From Gemmobacter caeruleus (GTDB lineage Bacteria; Pseudomonadota; Alphaproteobacteria; Rhodobacterales; Rhodobacteraceae): a stretch of 47,675 nucleotides of DNA. Each line of letters begins with the position of its first letter. The stretch's first letter is position 1. Position numbers and translations under genes: made by a program. The notes below the pieces were generated by a model. It was not told the origin of the DNA and searched no databases. It worked only from the letters and a program-made list of their open reading frames with translations. The stretch covers positions 1 through 47,675 of the forward strand of contig NZ_VKKX01000044.1 in NCBI RefSeq assembly GCF_008271655.1, in the 5' to 3' direction. Below, in pieces: positions 28,373 through 38,133 of this stretch.

Positions 28373-28741
28373 TCAGACCTTTTCGACCGCGCCGCCGCCG
28401 GCCTGCCATTGCGCCAGATTGCCGAGATTGTAGACCGTGGTGTAGCCCATCTTCAGCGCCGCCTCGGCCGCCATGCCGGCGCGGCCACCAGCGGCGCAAT
28501 AGAGGCAGAGCGGCGTGTCGGTCGTGACACCCTGGGGCAGTTCGCCATTGCCGGGTGTCATCTTCTGCTGAAAGACCATCATCGGCACATGCAGCGCGCC
28601 CTTGGCCTTGCCGCTGGATTTCAGCTCCGAGATGTCGCGCACGTCGATGAGCAGGATTTCACCCTTGCCGGCACGGCTGACCGCCTCGGCCGGGCTGATG
28701 GATTGCGGGCGCGGGCCGGCGGGTTTGAGGAAGTTGAACAT
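28373..28741 (-). CDS. Rhodanese-domain sulfurtransferase
   Basis: A 122-residue single-domain rhodanese that moves sulfane sulfur from a donor to a thiol or cyanide. The catalytic Cys82 lies in the loop CAAGGRAG (82-89), and VRDISELK (34-41) is the other conserved motif. No signal peptide is present, so it acts in the cytoplasm. The ATG at 28741 has AAGAGG before it; an upstream in-frame ATG would put the operator inside the gene. An ATTC-N8-GAAT dyad over the promoter suggests control by a persulfide-sensing repressor (SqrR/BigR type). Confidence 0.93.
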   Translation of the reverse strand: MFNFLKPAGPRPQSISPAEAVSRAGKGEILLIDVRDISELKSSGKAKGALHVPMMVFQQKMTPGNGELPQGVTTDTPLCLYCAAGGRAGMAAEAALKMGYTTVYNLGNLAQWQAGGGAVEKV

Positions 28742-28764
28742 GGGAACCTCTTGGCTGGATATAT

Positions 28765-28780
28765 ATTCATATTGGTGAAT
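28765..28780 (-). promoter_or_regulatory. SqrR/BigR-like operator on the rhodanese promoter
   Basis: ATTCATATTGGTGAAT has the form ATTC-N8-GAAT, the pattern I recall for SqrR, the persulfide-responsive ArsR-family repressor of Rhodobacter capsulatus. On the minus strand TTGTCA (28795-28790) is a good -35 box, and a -10-like TATGAA lies 18 bases on, inside the dyad. A bound repressor would therefore block the promoter. The gene it serves codes for a sulfurtransferase, which fits sulfide control. Confidence 0.7.
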
Positions 28781-28862
28781 GTAAGCTTTTGACAAGGGGG
28801 GATGCGGGGCCGTCGGGCAGGTGGGCGAAAATTTCGGCGCCTTGCTGCCAAATCGCCAGAAA

Positions 28863-28877
28863 GTTCACCGAATGTTC
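28863..28877 (+). promoter_or_regulatory. LexA (SOS) box upstream of uvrA
   Basis: GTTCACCGAATGTTC is an exact GTTC-N7-GTTC, the established alphaproteobacterial LexA site. It lies 65 bases before the uvrA start. uvrA is a classic SOS gene. Confidence 0.88.
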
Positions 28878-28942
28878 ATGTTTTGCAATTGGAGACTCGG
28901 GCAAGATGCCCTAAATCTGGTCCGTCGAAAGATGAGGGTGCC

Positions 28943-31801
<2,859 letters not shown>

Positions 31802-31832
31802 TCCGCCGCCCAGACCGGGGTCAGTCCCGGGG

Positions 31833-32225
31833 TCAGTTCAGCAGCGTGTTCACCGCGCCGATCAGATCCAGCACCGCCCTTGTGTCGCGATCCACGCGAT
31901 AGAGGTAATCGCCGACACGGTAATAGGTGCCGTCGGGCAGCCCGTAGCGACCGGGATCGCGGATCACGATATAATCGCGGTCGATGACCTCGCCCGGGCG
32001 ATAGACGGTCACGCCGCCTTGATGTTTCTTCGCCTGACCCGGCGGGATGCAGGCGGGCGATTTTTTTGCCAGACCGGGCGGGCAATGGCCGGCGGATTGC
32101 GCGATGACGGCATGGCCGCCATGCTTGCCTTCCTTGCCATGGCCATGCCCCTTGCCCTGGGCCAGCGCGGGGCTGGCCAGGGCTATGGTCATCAGGGCCA
32201 GAGTGGCGAAACGATATGCCGACAT
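31833..32225 (-). CDS. RcnB-like periplasmic protein
   Basis: A 130-residue secreted protein. A signal peptide covers about 1-22. A His/Gly/Lys-rich stretch follows (GKGHGHGKEGKHGGH), a candidate metal-binding segment, then a short Cys pair (HCPPGLAKKSPACIPPGQAKK). The C-terminal region (VIDRDYIVIRDPGRYGLPDG and YYRVGDYLYRVDRDT) is RcnB-like; RcnB of E. coli takes part in nickel and cobalt balance. Such genes beside uvrA are sometimes mislabelled as excinuclease subunits. The ATG at 32225 has GGAGG just before it. It converges with uvrA. Confidence 0.8.
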   Translation of the reverse strand: MSAYRFATLALMTIALASPALAQGKGHGHGKEGKHGGHAVIAQSAGHCPPGLAKKSPACIPPGQAKKHQGGVTVYRPGEVIDRDYIVIRDPGRYGLPDGTYYRVGDYLYRVDRDTRAVLDLIGAVNTLLN

Positions 32226-32296
32226 GGGAACCTCCATCTGCGGGCGTCGCGGATCAATGCGCCAGCCCGCAGCGGGGTTCCAGAGCGATATCGCCG

Positions 32297-32313
32297 GGCG
32301 GCGAAAGGCCGCC
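32297..32313. terminator. Small GC hairpin after the DUF2892 gene
   Basis: GGCGGC (32297-32302) pairs with GCCGCC (32308-32313) around five bases, 10 bases beyond the DUF2892 stop in its direction of transcription. There is no T tract. Confidence 0.35.
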
Positions 32314-32322
32314 GAGCCGCGC

Positions 32323-32529
32323 TCAAGCCTTGCGCGGGCAGGTGCTCATGCCCAGGATCGAATAGAGCGGGCAGGTGGACATCAGCCCCGTCAAAAGCGG
32401 CACGATGCCGATCAGCTTGGCGTAATGCCAGAATCCGGTCCCCTGATCGACAAAGAACCAGACCAGAAGTGCGGCACCGATCACGATACGCAGGATGCGG
32501 TCGATCCCGCCGACATTGGTTGCGAACAT
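32323..32529 (-). CDS. DUF2892 small membrane protein
   Basis: A 68-residue inner-membrane protein with two hydrophobic segments (about 12-27 and 38-58). GGIDRILRIVIGAALL at the start and TCPLYSILGMSTC at the end match DUF2892. The two Cys near the C-terminus (CPLYSILGMSTC) are conserved in my memory of the family. DUF2892 genes often accompany rhodanese, persulfide or Crp-type genes. Here it follows a Crp/Fnr regulator by 74 bases, which may control it. It is read from the ATG at 32529, preceded by AAGGGGAAAG. Confidence 0.85.
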   Translation of the reverse strand: MFATNVGGIDRILRIVIGAALLVWFFVDQGTGFWHYAKLIGIVPLLTGLMSTCPLYSILGMSTCPRKA

Positions 32530-32603
32530 GGCTTTCCCCTTTTTCGTCAAGGCACCCTTGGCCTTGGGGGAATATTGGCACAAGGCCGGGTGCCTGTCTG
32601 TGA

Positions 32604-33251
32604 TCAGGTCACATCCGCCGCCAGTTCGCGCAGCCCGCCCTGATCCAGCAGCCGCACCAGACCGCGTTCGGTGGCGATCAGCCCGCGCCGGGCCAGCGCC
32701 TCCAGCCGGCGCGAGACCACCTCGCGCGCCGATCCGATGCGCGTGGCCAGCACCTCTTGCGTGGCATGGACAGTGCCGCCCTCGGCCAGCGCGAGCAGCG
32801 CCTCGGCCAGACGGCATTCGACGCTTTGAAAGGCGACACGTTCCAGCAGGCGGGTCATTTCGGCCATGCGGGCGCCAAAGGTGCGGAAGACAAAGCCGCG
32901 AAAATCGGCGCTGTCCTCCATCAGCCGCAGGAACTGCCCGCGTGGGATCAGCACCGCGCGGCAGGGGCAGGCGGTGACCGCCTCGCCGGAATAGGGCTCG
33001 TCCCCCATCAGGCCCAGCGTGGTCTGCACGCAGCTTTGCCCCGGCTCCACCGCATAAAGCAGGATGCCGCGCCCGGTGGGGCCGGTCAGAAAGACATCGA
33101 CCCGCCCCTCCAGCACCACCAGAAACCCGCCGGCGCGATCGCCCTGGCGGAACAGGTGCCGCCCGGCGGGCAGCGCCATTTCCGGCAGCGCATCAAGCGC
33201 GGCACGGTCGGCGGCGCTCAGGTCGGGCAGGGGGCAGTTGCGGGTCCACAT
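32604..33251 (-). CDS. Crp/Fnr-family transcriptional regulator
   Basis: A 215-residue regulator with an N-terminal cyclic-nucleotide-type beta roll (about 20-115), a dimer helix (about 118-145) and a C-terminal winged helix. The recognition helix GSAREVVSRRL has the Glu-x-x-Ser-Arg pattern of FNR, so TTGAT-like half sites are likely. It lacks the four-Cys iron-sulfur cluster arrangement of FNR; Cys6 and scattered Cys such as the pair in ACPCRA are present. The signal is unknown; redox sensing through Cys is possible. It is 30 bases downstream of mmsB and precedes the DUF2892 gene. Confidence 0.9.
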   Translation of the reverse strand: MWTRNCPLPDLSAADRAALDALPEMALPAGRHLFRQGDRAGGFLVVLEGRVDVFLTGPTGRGILLYAVEPGQSCVQTTLGLMGDEPYSGEAVTACPCRAVLIPRGQFLRLMEDSADFRGFVFRTFGARMAEMTRLLERVAFQSVECRLAEALLALAEGGTVHATQEVLATRIGSAREVVSRRLEALARRGLIATERGLVRLLDQGGLRELAADVT

Positions 33252-33281
33252 GGGCCGAGACTACCCCGCCCGACGGCAGGG

Positions 33282-34154
33282 TCAACCGCGCCCGCGCGCC
33301 GCGAAGCGCGGCAGCATCGCCGAAAAATCCATGCCGCGCCCCGATTCCTCGGTGACGAAACGGCGGTAAAGCTCAGCCGCCAACTGGCCCATCGGCGTAT
33401 CGGCGTCGGCCGAAACCGCCGCCTGCTGGCTGAGATCGAGATCCTTCAGCATCAGTTCCGCCGCGAAACCGGGCTTGTAGCCATTATCCGCCGGCGATGT
33501 CGGCCCCACGCCCGGCGCCGGGCAATAGGCGTTCATCGTCCAGCTATAGCCCGAGGAGGTGGAGACCACGTCGAACATCTTTTGCCGGTCAAGGCCCAGC
33601 TTGTCGGCCAGGGCAAAGGCTTCGCAGGTGGCGATCATGGTGACGCCGAGGATCATGTTGTTGCAGATCTTGGCGGCCTGACCGACGCCCGAATCCCCGC
33701 AATGCACGGCCTTTTGTCCCATGATCTCGAACAAGGGGGCGACGCGGGCAAAGGCCGCCTCGGTGCCGCCGGCCATGAAGGTAAGCGTGCCGTTGGTGGC
33801 GCCGCCCACCCCGCCCGAGACCGGCGCGTCAAGCGCGCCCAGACCCGCCGCCACCGCCATCTCGGCCACGGCGCGGGCGCTGTCCACATCGACGGTCGAA
33901 CAGTCGCACAGCACCGCGCCCGCCGTCATGGCCGGGATCACCTCGGCCGCCACCGCGCGCAGGATCGCGCCATTGGGCAGCATGGTGATCACCACCTCGG
34001 CGTCCTGCGCGGCCTCGGCCGCCGTGGCGGCACGGCTCACCCCTTCGGGCATCGGGGCGGTCAGGTCAAACCCCGTGACCGCATGGCCGGCCCGCGCCAG
34101 ATTGGCCGCCATCGGGCCGCCCATATTGCCAAGTCCGATGAATCCGATCTTCAT
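33282..34154 (-). CDS. mmsB: 3-hydroxyisobutyrate dehydrogenase
   Basis: A 290-residue NAD-dependent beta-hydroxyacid dehydrogenase that oxidises 3-hydroxyisobutyrate to methylmalonate semialdehyde in valine catabolism. The Rossmann motif is GLGNMG (7-12), the substrate motif is DAPVSGGVGGATNGTL (109-124), and the catalytic Lys is Lys162 in GVGQAAKICNN. It lies four bases after the hydrolase gene, whose product is its substrate. Confidence 0.93.
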   Translation of the reverse strand: MKIGFIGLGNMGGPMAANLARAGHAVTGFDLTAPMPEGVSRAATAAEAAQDAEVVITMLPNGAILRAVAAEVIPAMTAGAVLCDCSTVDVDSARAVAEMAVAAGLGALDAPVSGGVGGATNGTLTFMAGGTEAAFARVAPLFEIMGQKAVHCGDSGVGQAAKICNNMILGVTMIATCEAFALADKLGLDRQKMFDVVSTSSGYSWTMNAYCPAPGVGPTSPADNGYKPGFAAELMLKDLDLSQQAAVSADADTPMGQLAAELYRRFVTEESGRGMDFSAMLPRFAARGRG

Positions 34155-34158
34155 GCTG

Positions 34159-35196
34159 TCACTCCGTAAAGGTCAGGGTTTCGGCGCCCAGCGGCGCCAG
34201 CAGGGCATCGACCTCGGCCGCCGTCACCTCGGCACCCGAGCCATGGCGCCAGCGCGGCTTGCGATCCTTGTCGATCACCATGGCGCGGATGCCTTCCAGA
34301 AAGTCGGTCATTTCCTGCGCGCGATGGGTCACGCGATATTCCATTTCCAACGCCCTGCGCAGGGCAACATCGGCGGGCAGGCGGGCCTGCATTTCCAGCG
34401 TCGCCGCGACAGCCAGCGGCGCGCCCCGGCGCAGCGCCTTGAGCGTATCGCGCGCAAAGTCGCTGTCCTCGGCCGCCAGGCTGGTCTCGACCTCGGCCAG
34501 CGCCGGGCTGGCGAAATGGCGGTCAATCGCCGCTTGCAGGCCGGGCAGGGTGCCGGGCGTGGGCGTCTGCACCACGGGCCGCAGCGCCGCCACATCGCCG
34601 GTCGCCACCAGTGCCGCGATCAATGCCGGCCAATCGGCCTCGGGGACGAAGTGATCGGCAAAGCCCGCGTGAATGGCATCGGCCGGCCCCATCCGCATGC
34701 CGGTTGCCCCCAGATAGCAGCCCAGCCGCCCCGGCCCATGCCGCAACAAGGCCGAGCCGCCGACATCCGGCACCAGCCCGATGGCGCATTCCGGCATGGC
34801 GATCTGCGCGCTTTCGCCGACGATGCGATGGCTGGCATGGCAGGCCACGCCCACACCACCCCCCATGCAAAAGCCCTGCACCAGCGTCACCACCGGCTTG
34901 GGATAGGCACCGATCCGGGCATTCATCCGGTATTCATCGCGCCAGAATGCCTGCCCATAGGCATAGTTGCCGCGCGTGCCCTCGGCATAAAGCTCTGCAA
35001 TATCGCCGCCGGCGCAAAAGGCGCGGTCGCCTTCGGCGTCGATCACCACCAGGGCCACCCCCGGATCTGCGGCCCAGGCCACCAGTGCTGCATCAAGCGC
35101 CCTGCACATCTCGTAGCTCAGCGCATTCAGCGCCTGCGGCCGGGTAAAGGTCACCCGCCCGGCGCGCCCCTCGATGCGGATCGCAAGGTCGCTCAT
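34159..35196 (-). CDS. 3-hydroxyisobutyryl-CoA hydrolase (crotonase family)
   Basis: A 345-residue crotonase-fold protein. The oxyanion loops are AGGDIAELY (62-70) and FCMGGGVGVA (109-118). MPECAIGLVPDVGGS carries Glu136 and Asp144, the pair that marks 3-hydroxyisobutyryl-CoA hydrolase (MPE...FPDVGG in human HIBCH) rather than a hydratase. Length also fits the hydrolase (about 345) better than short hydratases (about 260). It releases free 3-hydroxyisobutyrate for MmsB. The ATG at 35196 overlaps the acyl-CoA dehydrogenase stop by four bases. Confidence 0.88.
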   Translation of the reverse strand: MSDLAIRIEGRAGRVTFTRPQALNALSYEMCRALDAALVAWAADPGVALVVIDAEGDRAFCAGGDIAELYAEGTRGNYAYGQAFWRDEYRMNARIGAYPKPVVTLVQGFCMGGGVGVACHASHRIVGESAQIAMPECAIGLVPDVGGSALLRHGPGRLGCYLGATGMRMGPADAIHAGFADHFVPEADWPALIAALVATGDVAALRPVVQTPTPGTLPGLQAAIDRHFASPALAEVETSLAAEDSDFARDTLKALRRGAPLAVAATLEMQARLPADVALRRALEMEYRVTHRAQEMTDFLEGIRAMVIDKDRKPRWRHGSGAEVTAAEVDALLAPLGAETLTFTE

Positions 35197-36332
35197 GCCG
35201 CGACCATGCCGCGCGCGATGATCAGGCGCATGATCTCGTTGGTGCCTTCCAGGATCTGATGCACCCGCAGATCGCGCACGATCTTCTCGATGCCGTAATC
35301 GGCCAGATAGCCGTAGCCGCCATGCAGTTGCAGACATTGGTTGGCCACCTCAAAGGCGGCATCGGTGACATATAGCTTGGCCATGGCGCAGAATTTCGTG
35401 GCGTCCGTCGCGCCATTGTCCAGCTTCCAGGCCGCCTGGCGCAGGAAGATGCGCGCCGATTGCAGCTTGACTTCCATCTCGGCCAGACGGAATTGCAGTG
35501 CCTGGAACTGATCGAGGCTTTTGCCAAAGGCGCGGCGTTCGGCCATATAGCCCAGCGTCGCGTCCAGTGCCGCCTGCGCCCCGCCAAGCGCGCTGGCCGC
35601 GATGTTCAGCCGCCCGCCATCCAGCCCCGCCATGGCATAGGCAAAGCCCTTGCCCTCGGCGCCAATCAGGTTTTCGGCGGCTGTCAGGCAGCCATCCATC
35701 TGCACCTGCCGCGTGGGCTGCGCGCGCCAGCCCATCTTGTCCTCCAGCCCGCCAAAGGACAGACCCTCGGCCCCGTCCTCCAGCACGAAGGCCGAAATCC
35801 CCTTCGGCCCCTCGGCGCCGCTGCGCGCCATGACGATATAGGCATCCGAATAGCCGCCGCCCGAGATGAAGGCCTTGGTCCCGGTCAGCCGCCAGCCGTC
35901 ATTGCCCTGCACCGCGCGCGTCTTCAGCGCCGCCGCGTCCGACCCGGATCCCGGCTCGGTCAGGCAATAGGAATAGACCCTGGTCATCGCACAGAGATCG
36001 GGCAACAGCCGCGCCTTCATCTCCTCCGATCCGAACTTGTCGATCATCCCGCCGCACATGTTGTGGATCGACAGGAACGAACCCACGGCCGGGCAGGACA
36101 TGGCCAGCGCCTCGAAGACCAGCGTCGCATCCAGCCGGCTCAGCCCCGAACCGCCATGCTCCTCGGCGACATAGATCCCGCCCAGACCCAGTTCCGCCAC
36201 CCTGGCCCAAAGCGCGCGGGGAATCGTCCCTTCGCGCTCCCACTCCCTGGCATGGGGGGCGATGTGATCCTGACCAAAGGCATGCGCCATGTCGAAAATG
36301 GCCTGCTGTTCCTCGGACAAAGCGAAATCCAT
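35193..36332 (-). CDS. Acyl-CoA dehydrogenase, probably isobutyryl-CoA dehydrogenase
   Basis: A 379-residue FAD enzyme that makes the alpha-beta double bond in acyl-CoA. FAD motifs CLTEPGSGSDAA and TKAFISGG are present, and the catalytic Glu is Glu362 in HQILEGTNEIMR, the position used by short- and medium-chain members. In this operon, with the hydrolase, mmsB and mmsA, the likely substrate is isobutyryl-CoA from valine, giving methacrylyl-CoA; 2-methylbutyryl-CoA is another candidate. The spacer upstream holds a TTTTGCAA motif shared with the mmsA promoter. Confidence 0.9.
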   Translation of the reverse strand: MDFALSEEQQAIFDMAHAFGQDHIAPHAREWEREGTIPRALWARVAELGLGGIYVAEEHGGSGLSRLDATLVFEALAMSCPAVGSFLSIHNMCGGMIDKFGSEEMKARLLPDLCAMTRVYSYCLTEPGSGSDAAALKTRAVQGNDGWRLTGTKAFISGGGYSDAYIVMARSGAEGPKGISAFVLEDGAEGLSFGGLEDKMGWRAQPTRQVQMDGCLTAAENLIGAEGKGFAYAMAGLDGGRLNIAASALGGAQAALDATLGYMAERRAFGKSLDQFQALQFRLAEMEVKLQSARIFLRQAAWKLDNGATDATKFCAMAKLYVTDAAFEVANQCLQLHGGYGYLADYGIEKIVRDLRVHQILEGTNEIMRLIIARGMVAA

Positions 36333-36388
36333 CCCGAGCCTCCCTCTCTGGAATTGAACACCTGTTTCTTTCTGGATTGTTGCGAGAG

Positions 36389-36398
36389 TTTTGCAAGA
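36389..36398. promoter_or_regulatory. TTTTGCAA operator candidate at the acyl-CoA dehydrogenase promoter
   Basis: TTTTGCAAGA lies 57 bases before the acyl-CoA dehydrogenase start. The same core, TTTTGCAA, occurs twice between mmsA and lysR (38069-38076 as TTGCAAAA and 38109-38118 as TTTTGCAAAA). The shared motif suggests one regulator for both transcripts, most simply the LysR protein at 38134. Confidence 0.5.
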
Positions 36399-36427
36399 CC
36401 GTATCTTGCCGGGTCGCGCCGCCCGTT

Positions 36428-36462
36428 CCCCCCTTCATCTGTTTCCAAATATCCTCGGGGGG
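36428..36462 (-). repeat. Dispersed intergenic motif, copy C
   Basis: Read on the minus strand: CCCCCCGAGGATATTTGGAA followed by ACAGATGAAGGGGGG. This is the cleanest copy and nearly matches copy A at 10892-10927. It follows the mmsA hairpin in the sense direction of mmsA. Confidence 0.7.
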
Positions 36463-36482
36463 TGAATGCGCCGTCAGGCGCA

Positions 36483-36505
36483 GAGGGGGGCAGACAGCCC
36501 CCCTC
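36483..36505 (-). terminator. GC hairpin after mmsA
   Basis: GAGGGGGGC (36483-36491) pairs perfectly with GCCCCCCTC (36497-36505) around AGACA, 14 bases beyond the mmsA stop. No long T tract follows; copy C of the intergenic motif lies 20 bases further on. Confidence 0.65.
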
Positions 36506-36519
36506 GCTTGTCGTCGCAA

Positions 36520-38019
36520 TCAGTCGAGCGCCTTGAAGTTCAGCGCCGCGCCTTCCTTGATCCCCGAGAACCAGCGCGCCGTCACCGTCTTGGTCTTGGT
36601 GTAGAAGCGGAAGGCATCCGGGCCATACTGGTTCAGATCGCCAAAGGCCGACTTCTTCCAGCCGCCGAAGGTGTAGTAGGACAGCGGCACCGGGATGGGG
36701 AAGTTGATGCCGACCATGCCGACATTCACCCGGCTCGCGAAATCGCGCGCGGTGTCGCCATCGGCGGTGAAGATCGCGGTGCCATTGCCGTAATCGTTGT
36801 CGATCACCAGTTGCAGCGCATCTTCATAGGTCTTGGCGCGCACGGTGGACAGGACCGGGCCAAAGATCTCCTGCTGGTAGATATCCATGTCGCGGGTCAC
36901 GTTGTCGAACAGGGTCGGGCCGACGTAAAAGCCGTTCTCATAGCCCTGGATCTTCAGGCCCCGGCCATCGACCACGATCTTGGCACCCTGCGCCACGCCC
37001 GAATCGATCAGGCCCAGGATGCGCTCTTGCGCCTGTTTGGTGATGACCGGCCCGAAATCCACGTCATTGCCGGCGGTATAGGGGCCGACCTTCAGCTTTT
37101 CGATGCGCGGCACCAGCTTTTCGATCAGGCGGTCGGCGGTTTCCTCGCCCACCGGCACCGCGACCGAAATCGCCATGCAGCGTTCGCCCGCCGCGCCGAA
37201 GCCCGCGCCCACCAGCGCATCCGCCGCCTTGTCCAGATCGGCATCGGGCATGATGAGCATGTGGTTCTTGGCGCCGCCAAAGCACTGGGCGCGCTTGCCG
37301 TTGGTCGCAGCGCGGCCATAGATATATTGCGCGATCGGGGTCGAGCCGACAAAGCCGATGGCCTGCACGGTGGGGCTGTCGATCAGCCCGTCCACCACCG
37401 ATTTGTCGCCGTTCACCACTTGCAGCACGCCGTCCGGAATGCCGGCCTCCTTGGCCAGTTCCGCCAGCTTGAGCGAGGTCGAGGGCACGCGCTCCGACGG
37501 TTTCAGGATCATGGCATTGCCGGCCGACAGCGCCGGGCCCATCTTCCACAGCGGGATCATGGCCGGGAAGTTGAAGGGCGTGATGCCGGCCACGACGCCC
37601 AGCGGCTGCCGCATCGCGTAAAGGTCGATGCCCGGGCCGGCGCTGTCAGTATATTCGCCCTTCAGCATCGCCGGGGCGCCCATGCAGACCTCGATCACCT
37701 CAAGCCCGCGCTGCACGTCGCCCTTGGCATCGGGGATGGTCTTGCCATGCTCGCGCGAGACCAGTTCGGCCAGCTCGTCCATGTGCTGATTGATCAGGTC
37801 GCCGAATTTCATCATCACCCGCGCGCGGCGCTGCGGGTTGGTGGCGGCCCAACCGACCTGCGCCTTTTCGGCCTCGGCGATGGCATGGGCCAGTTCCGCG
37901 TCGCTGGCCAGCGCCACGCGGGCCTGAAGCTCGCCCGTGGCGGGGTTGTAGACCTCGGCGAAGCGGCCCGAGGTGCCGGCGACCAGCTTGCCGTTGATCC
38001 AGTGTCCGATCTCTTTCAT
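36520..38019 (-). CDS. mmsA: CoA-acylating methylmalonate-semialdehyde dehydrogenase
   Basis: A 499-residue aldehyde dehydrogenase that turns methylmalonate semialdehyde into propionyl-CoA with NAD and CoA, the last step of valine (and thymine) breakdown. The nucleophile is Cys281 in GERCMAIS and the oxyanion Asn is Asn150 in TPFNFPAM. The stretch GGAKNHMLIMPDAD (248-261) replaces the usual general-base Glu motif, a mark of the CoA-acylating class. I start at the ATG at 38019 with GGGAGGACGCC before it; the frame extends upstream through lysR but that part is antisense to lysR. It is divergent from the lysR gene. Confidence 0.96.
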   Translation of the reverse strand: MKEIGHWINGKLVAGTSGRFAEVYNPATGELQARVALASDAELAHAIAEAEKAQVGWAATNPQRRARVMMKFGDLINQHMDELAELVSREHGKTIPDAKGDVQRGLEVIEVCMGAPAMLKGEYTDSAGPGIDLYAMRQPLGVVAGITPFNFPAMIPLWKMGPALSAGNAMILKPSERVPSTSLKLAELAKEAGIPDGVLQVVNGDKSVVDGLIDSPTVQAIGFVGSTPIAQYIYGRAATNGKRAQCFGGAKNHMLIMPDADLDKAADALVGAGFGAAGERCMAISVAVPVGEETADRLIEKLVPRIEKLKVGPYTAGNDVDFGPVITKQAQERILGLIDSGVAQGAKIVVDGRGLKIQGYENGFYVGPTLFDNVTRDMDIYQQEIFGPVLSTVRAKTYEDALQLVIDNDYGNGTAIFTADGDTARDFASRVNVGMVGINFPIPVPLSYYTFGGWKKSAFGDLNQYGPDAFRFYTKTKTVTARWFSGIKEGAALNFKALD

Positions 38020-38068
38020 GGCGTCCTCCCGAGACAGCGATGGAATAAGGGTTGGCGGCAGAATAGCC

Positions 38069-38118
38069 TTGCAAAATCGCTGGTAAAAGCGGCAAGTTTC
38101 CAAAAGCGTTTTGCAAAA
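38069..38118. promoter_or_regulatory. Shared mmsA/lysR promoter region with TTTTGCAA motifs
   Basis: Within the 114-base divergent spacer, TTGCAAAA stands at 38069-38076 and the perfect palindrome TTTTGCAAAA at 38109-38118, closely followed by TGCAAA at 38120-38125. The centres are about 41 bases apart, roughly four helical turns, as is common for a LysR recall and activation site pair. The right-hand copy overlaps the start region of lysR and may serve self-repression. Confidence 0.55.
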
Positions 38119-38133
38119 ATGCAAAGGCGGGCG

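Noticed and set aside
31811-31837. Two copies of CCGGGGTCAGT between uvrA and the RcnB-like gene as a functional repeat.
   Set aside because: The copies are short, adjacent and partly inside the 3' end of the RcnB-like gene; they make only a five-pair stem and no T tract, so neither a terminator nor an operator is supported.
36466-38133. Long plus-strand extension of the lysR frame to 36466.
   Set aside because: This part is antisense to mmsA, which has a complete set of catalytic residues. LysR proteins are about 300 residues, which fits the start at 38134.
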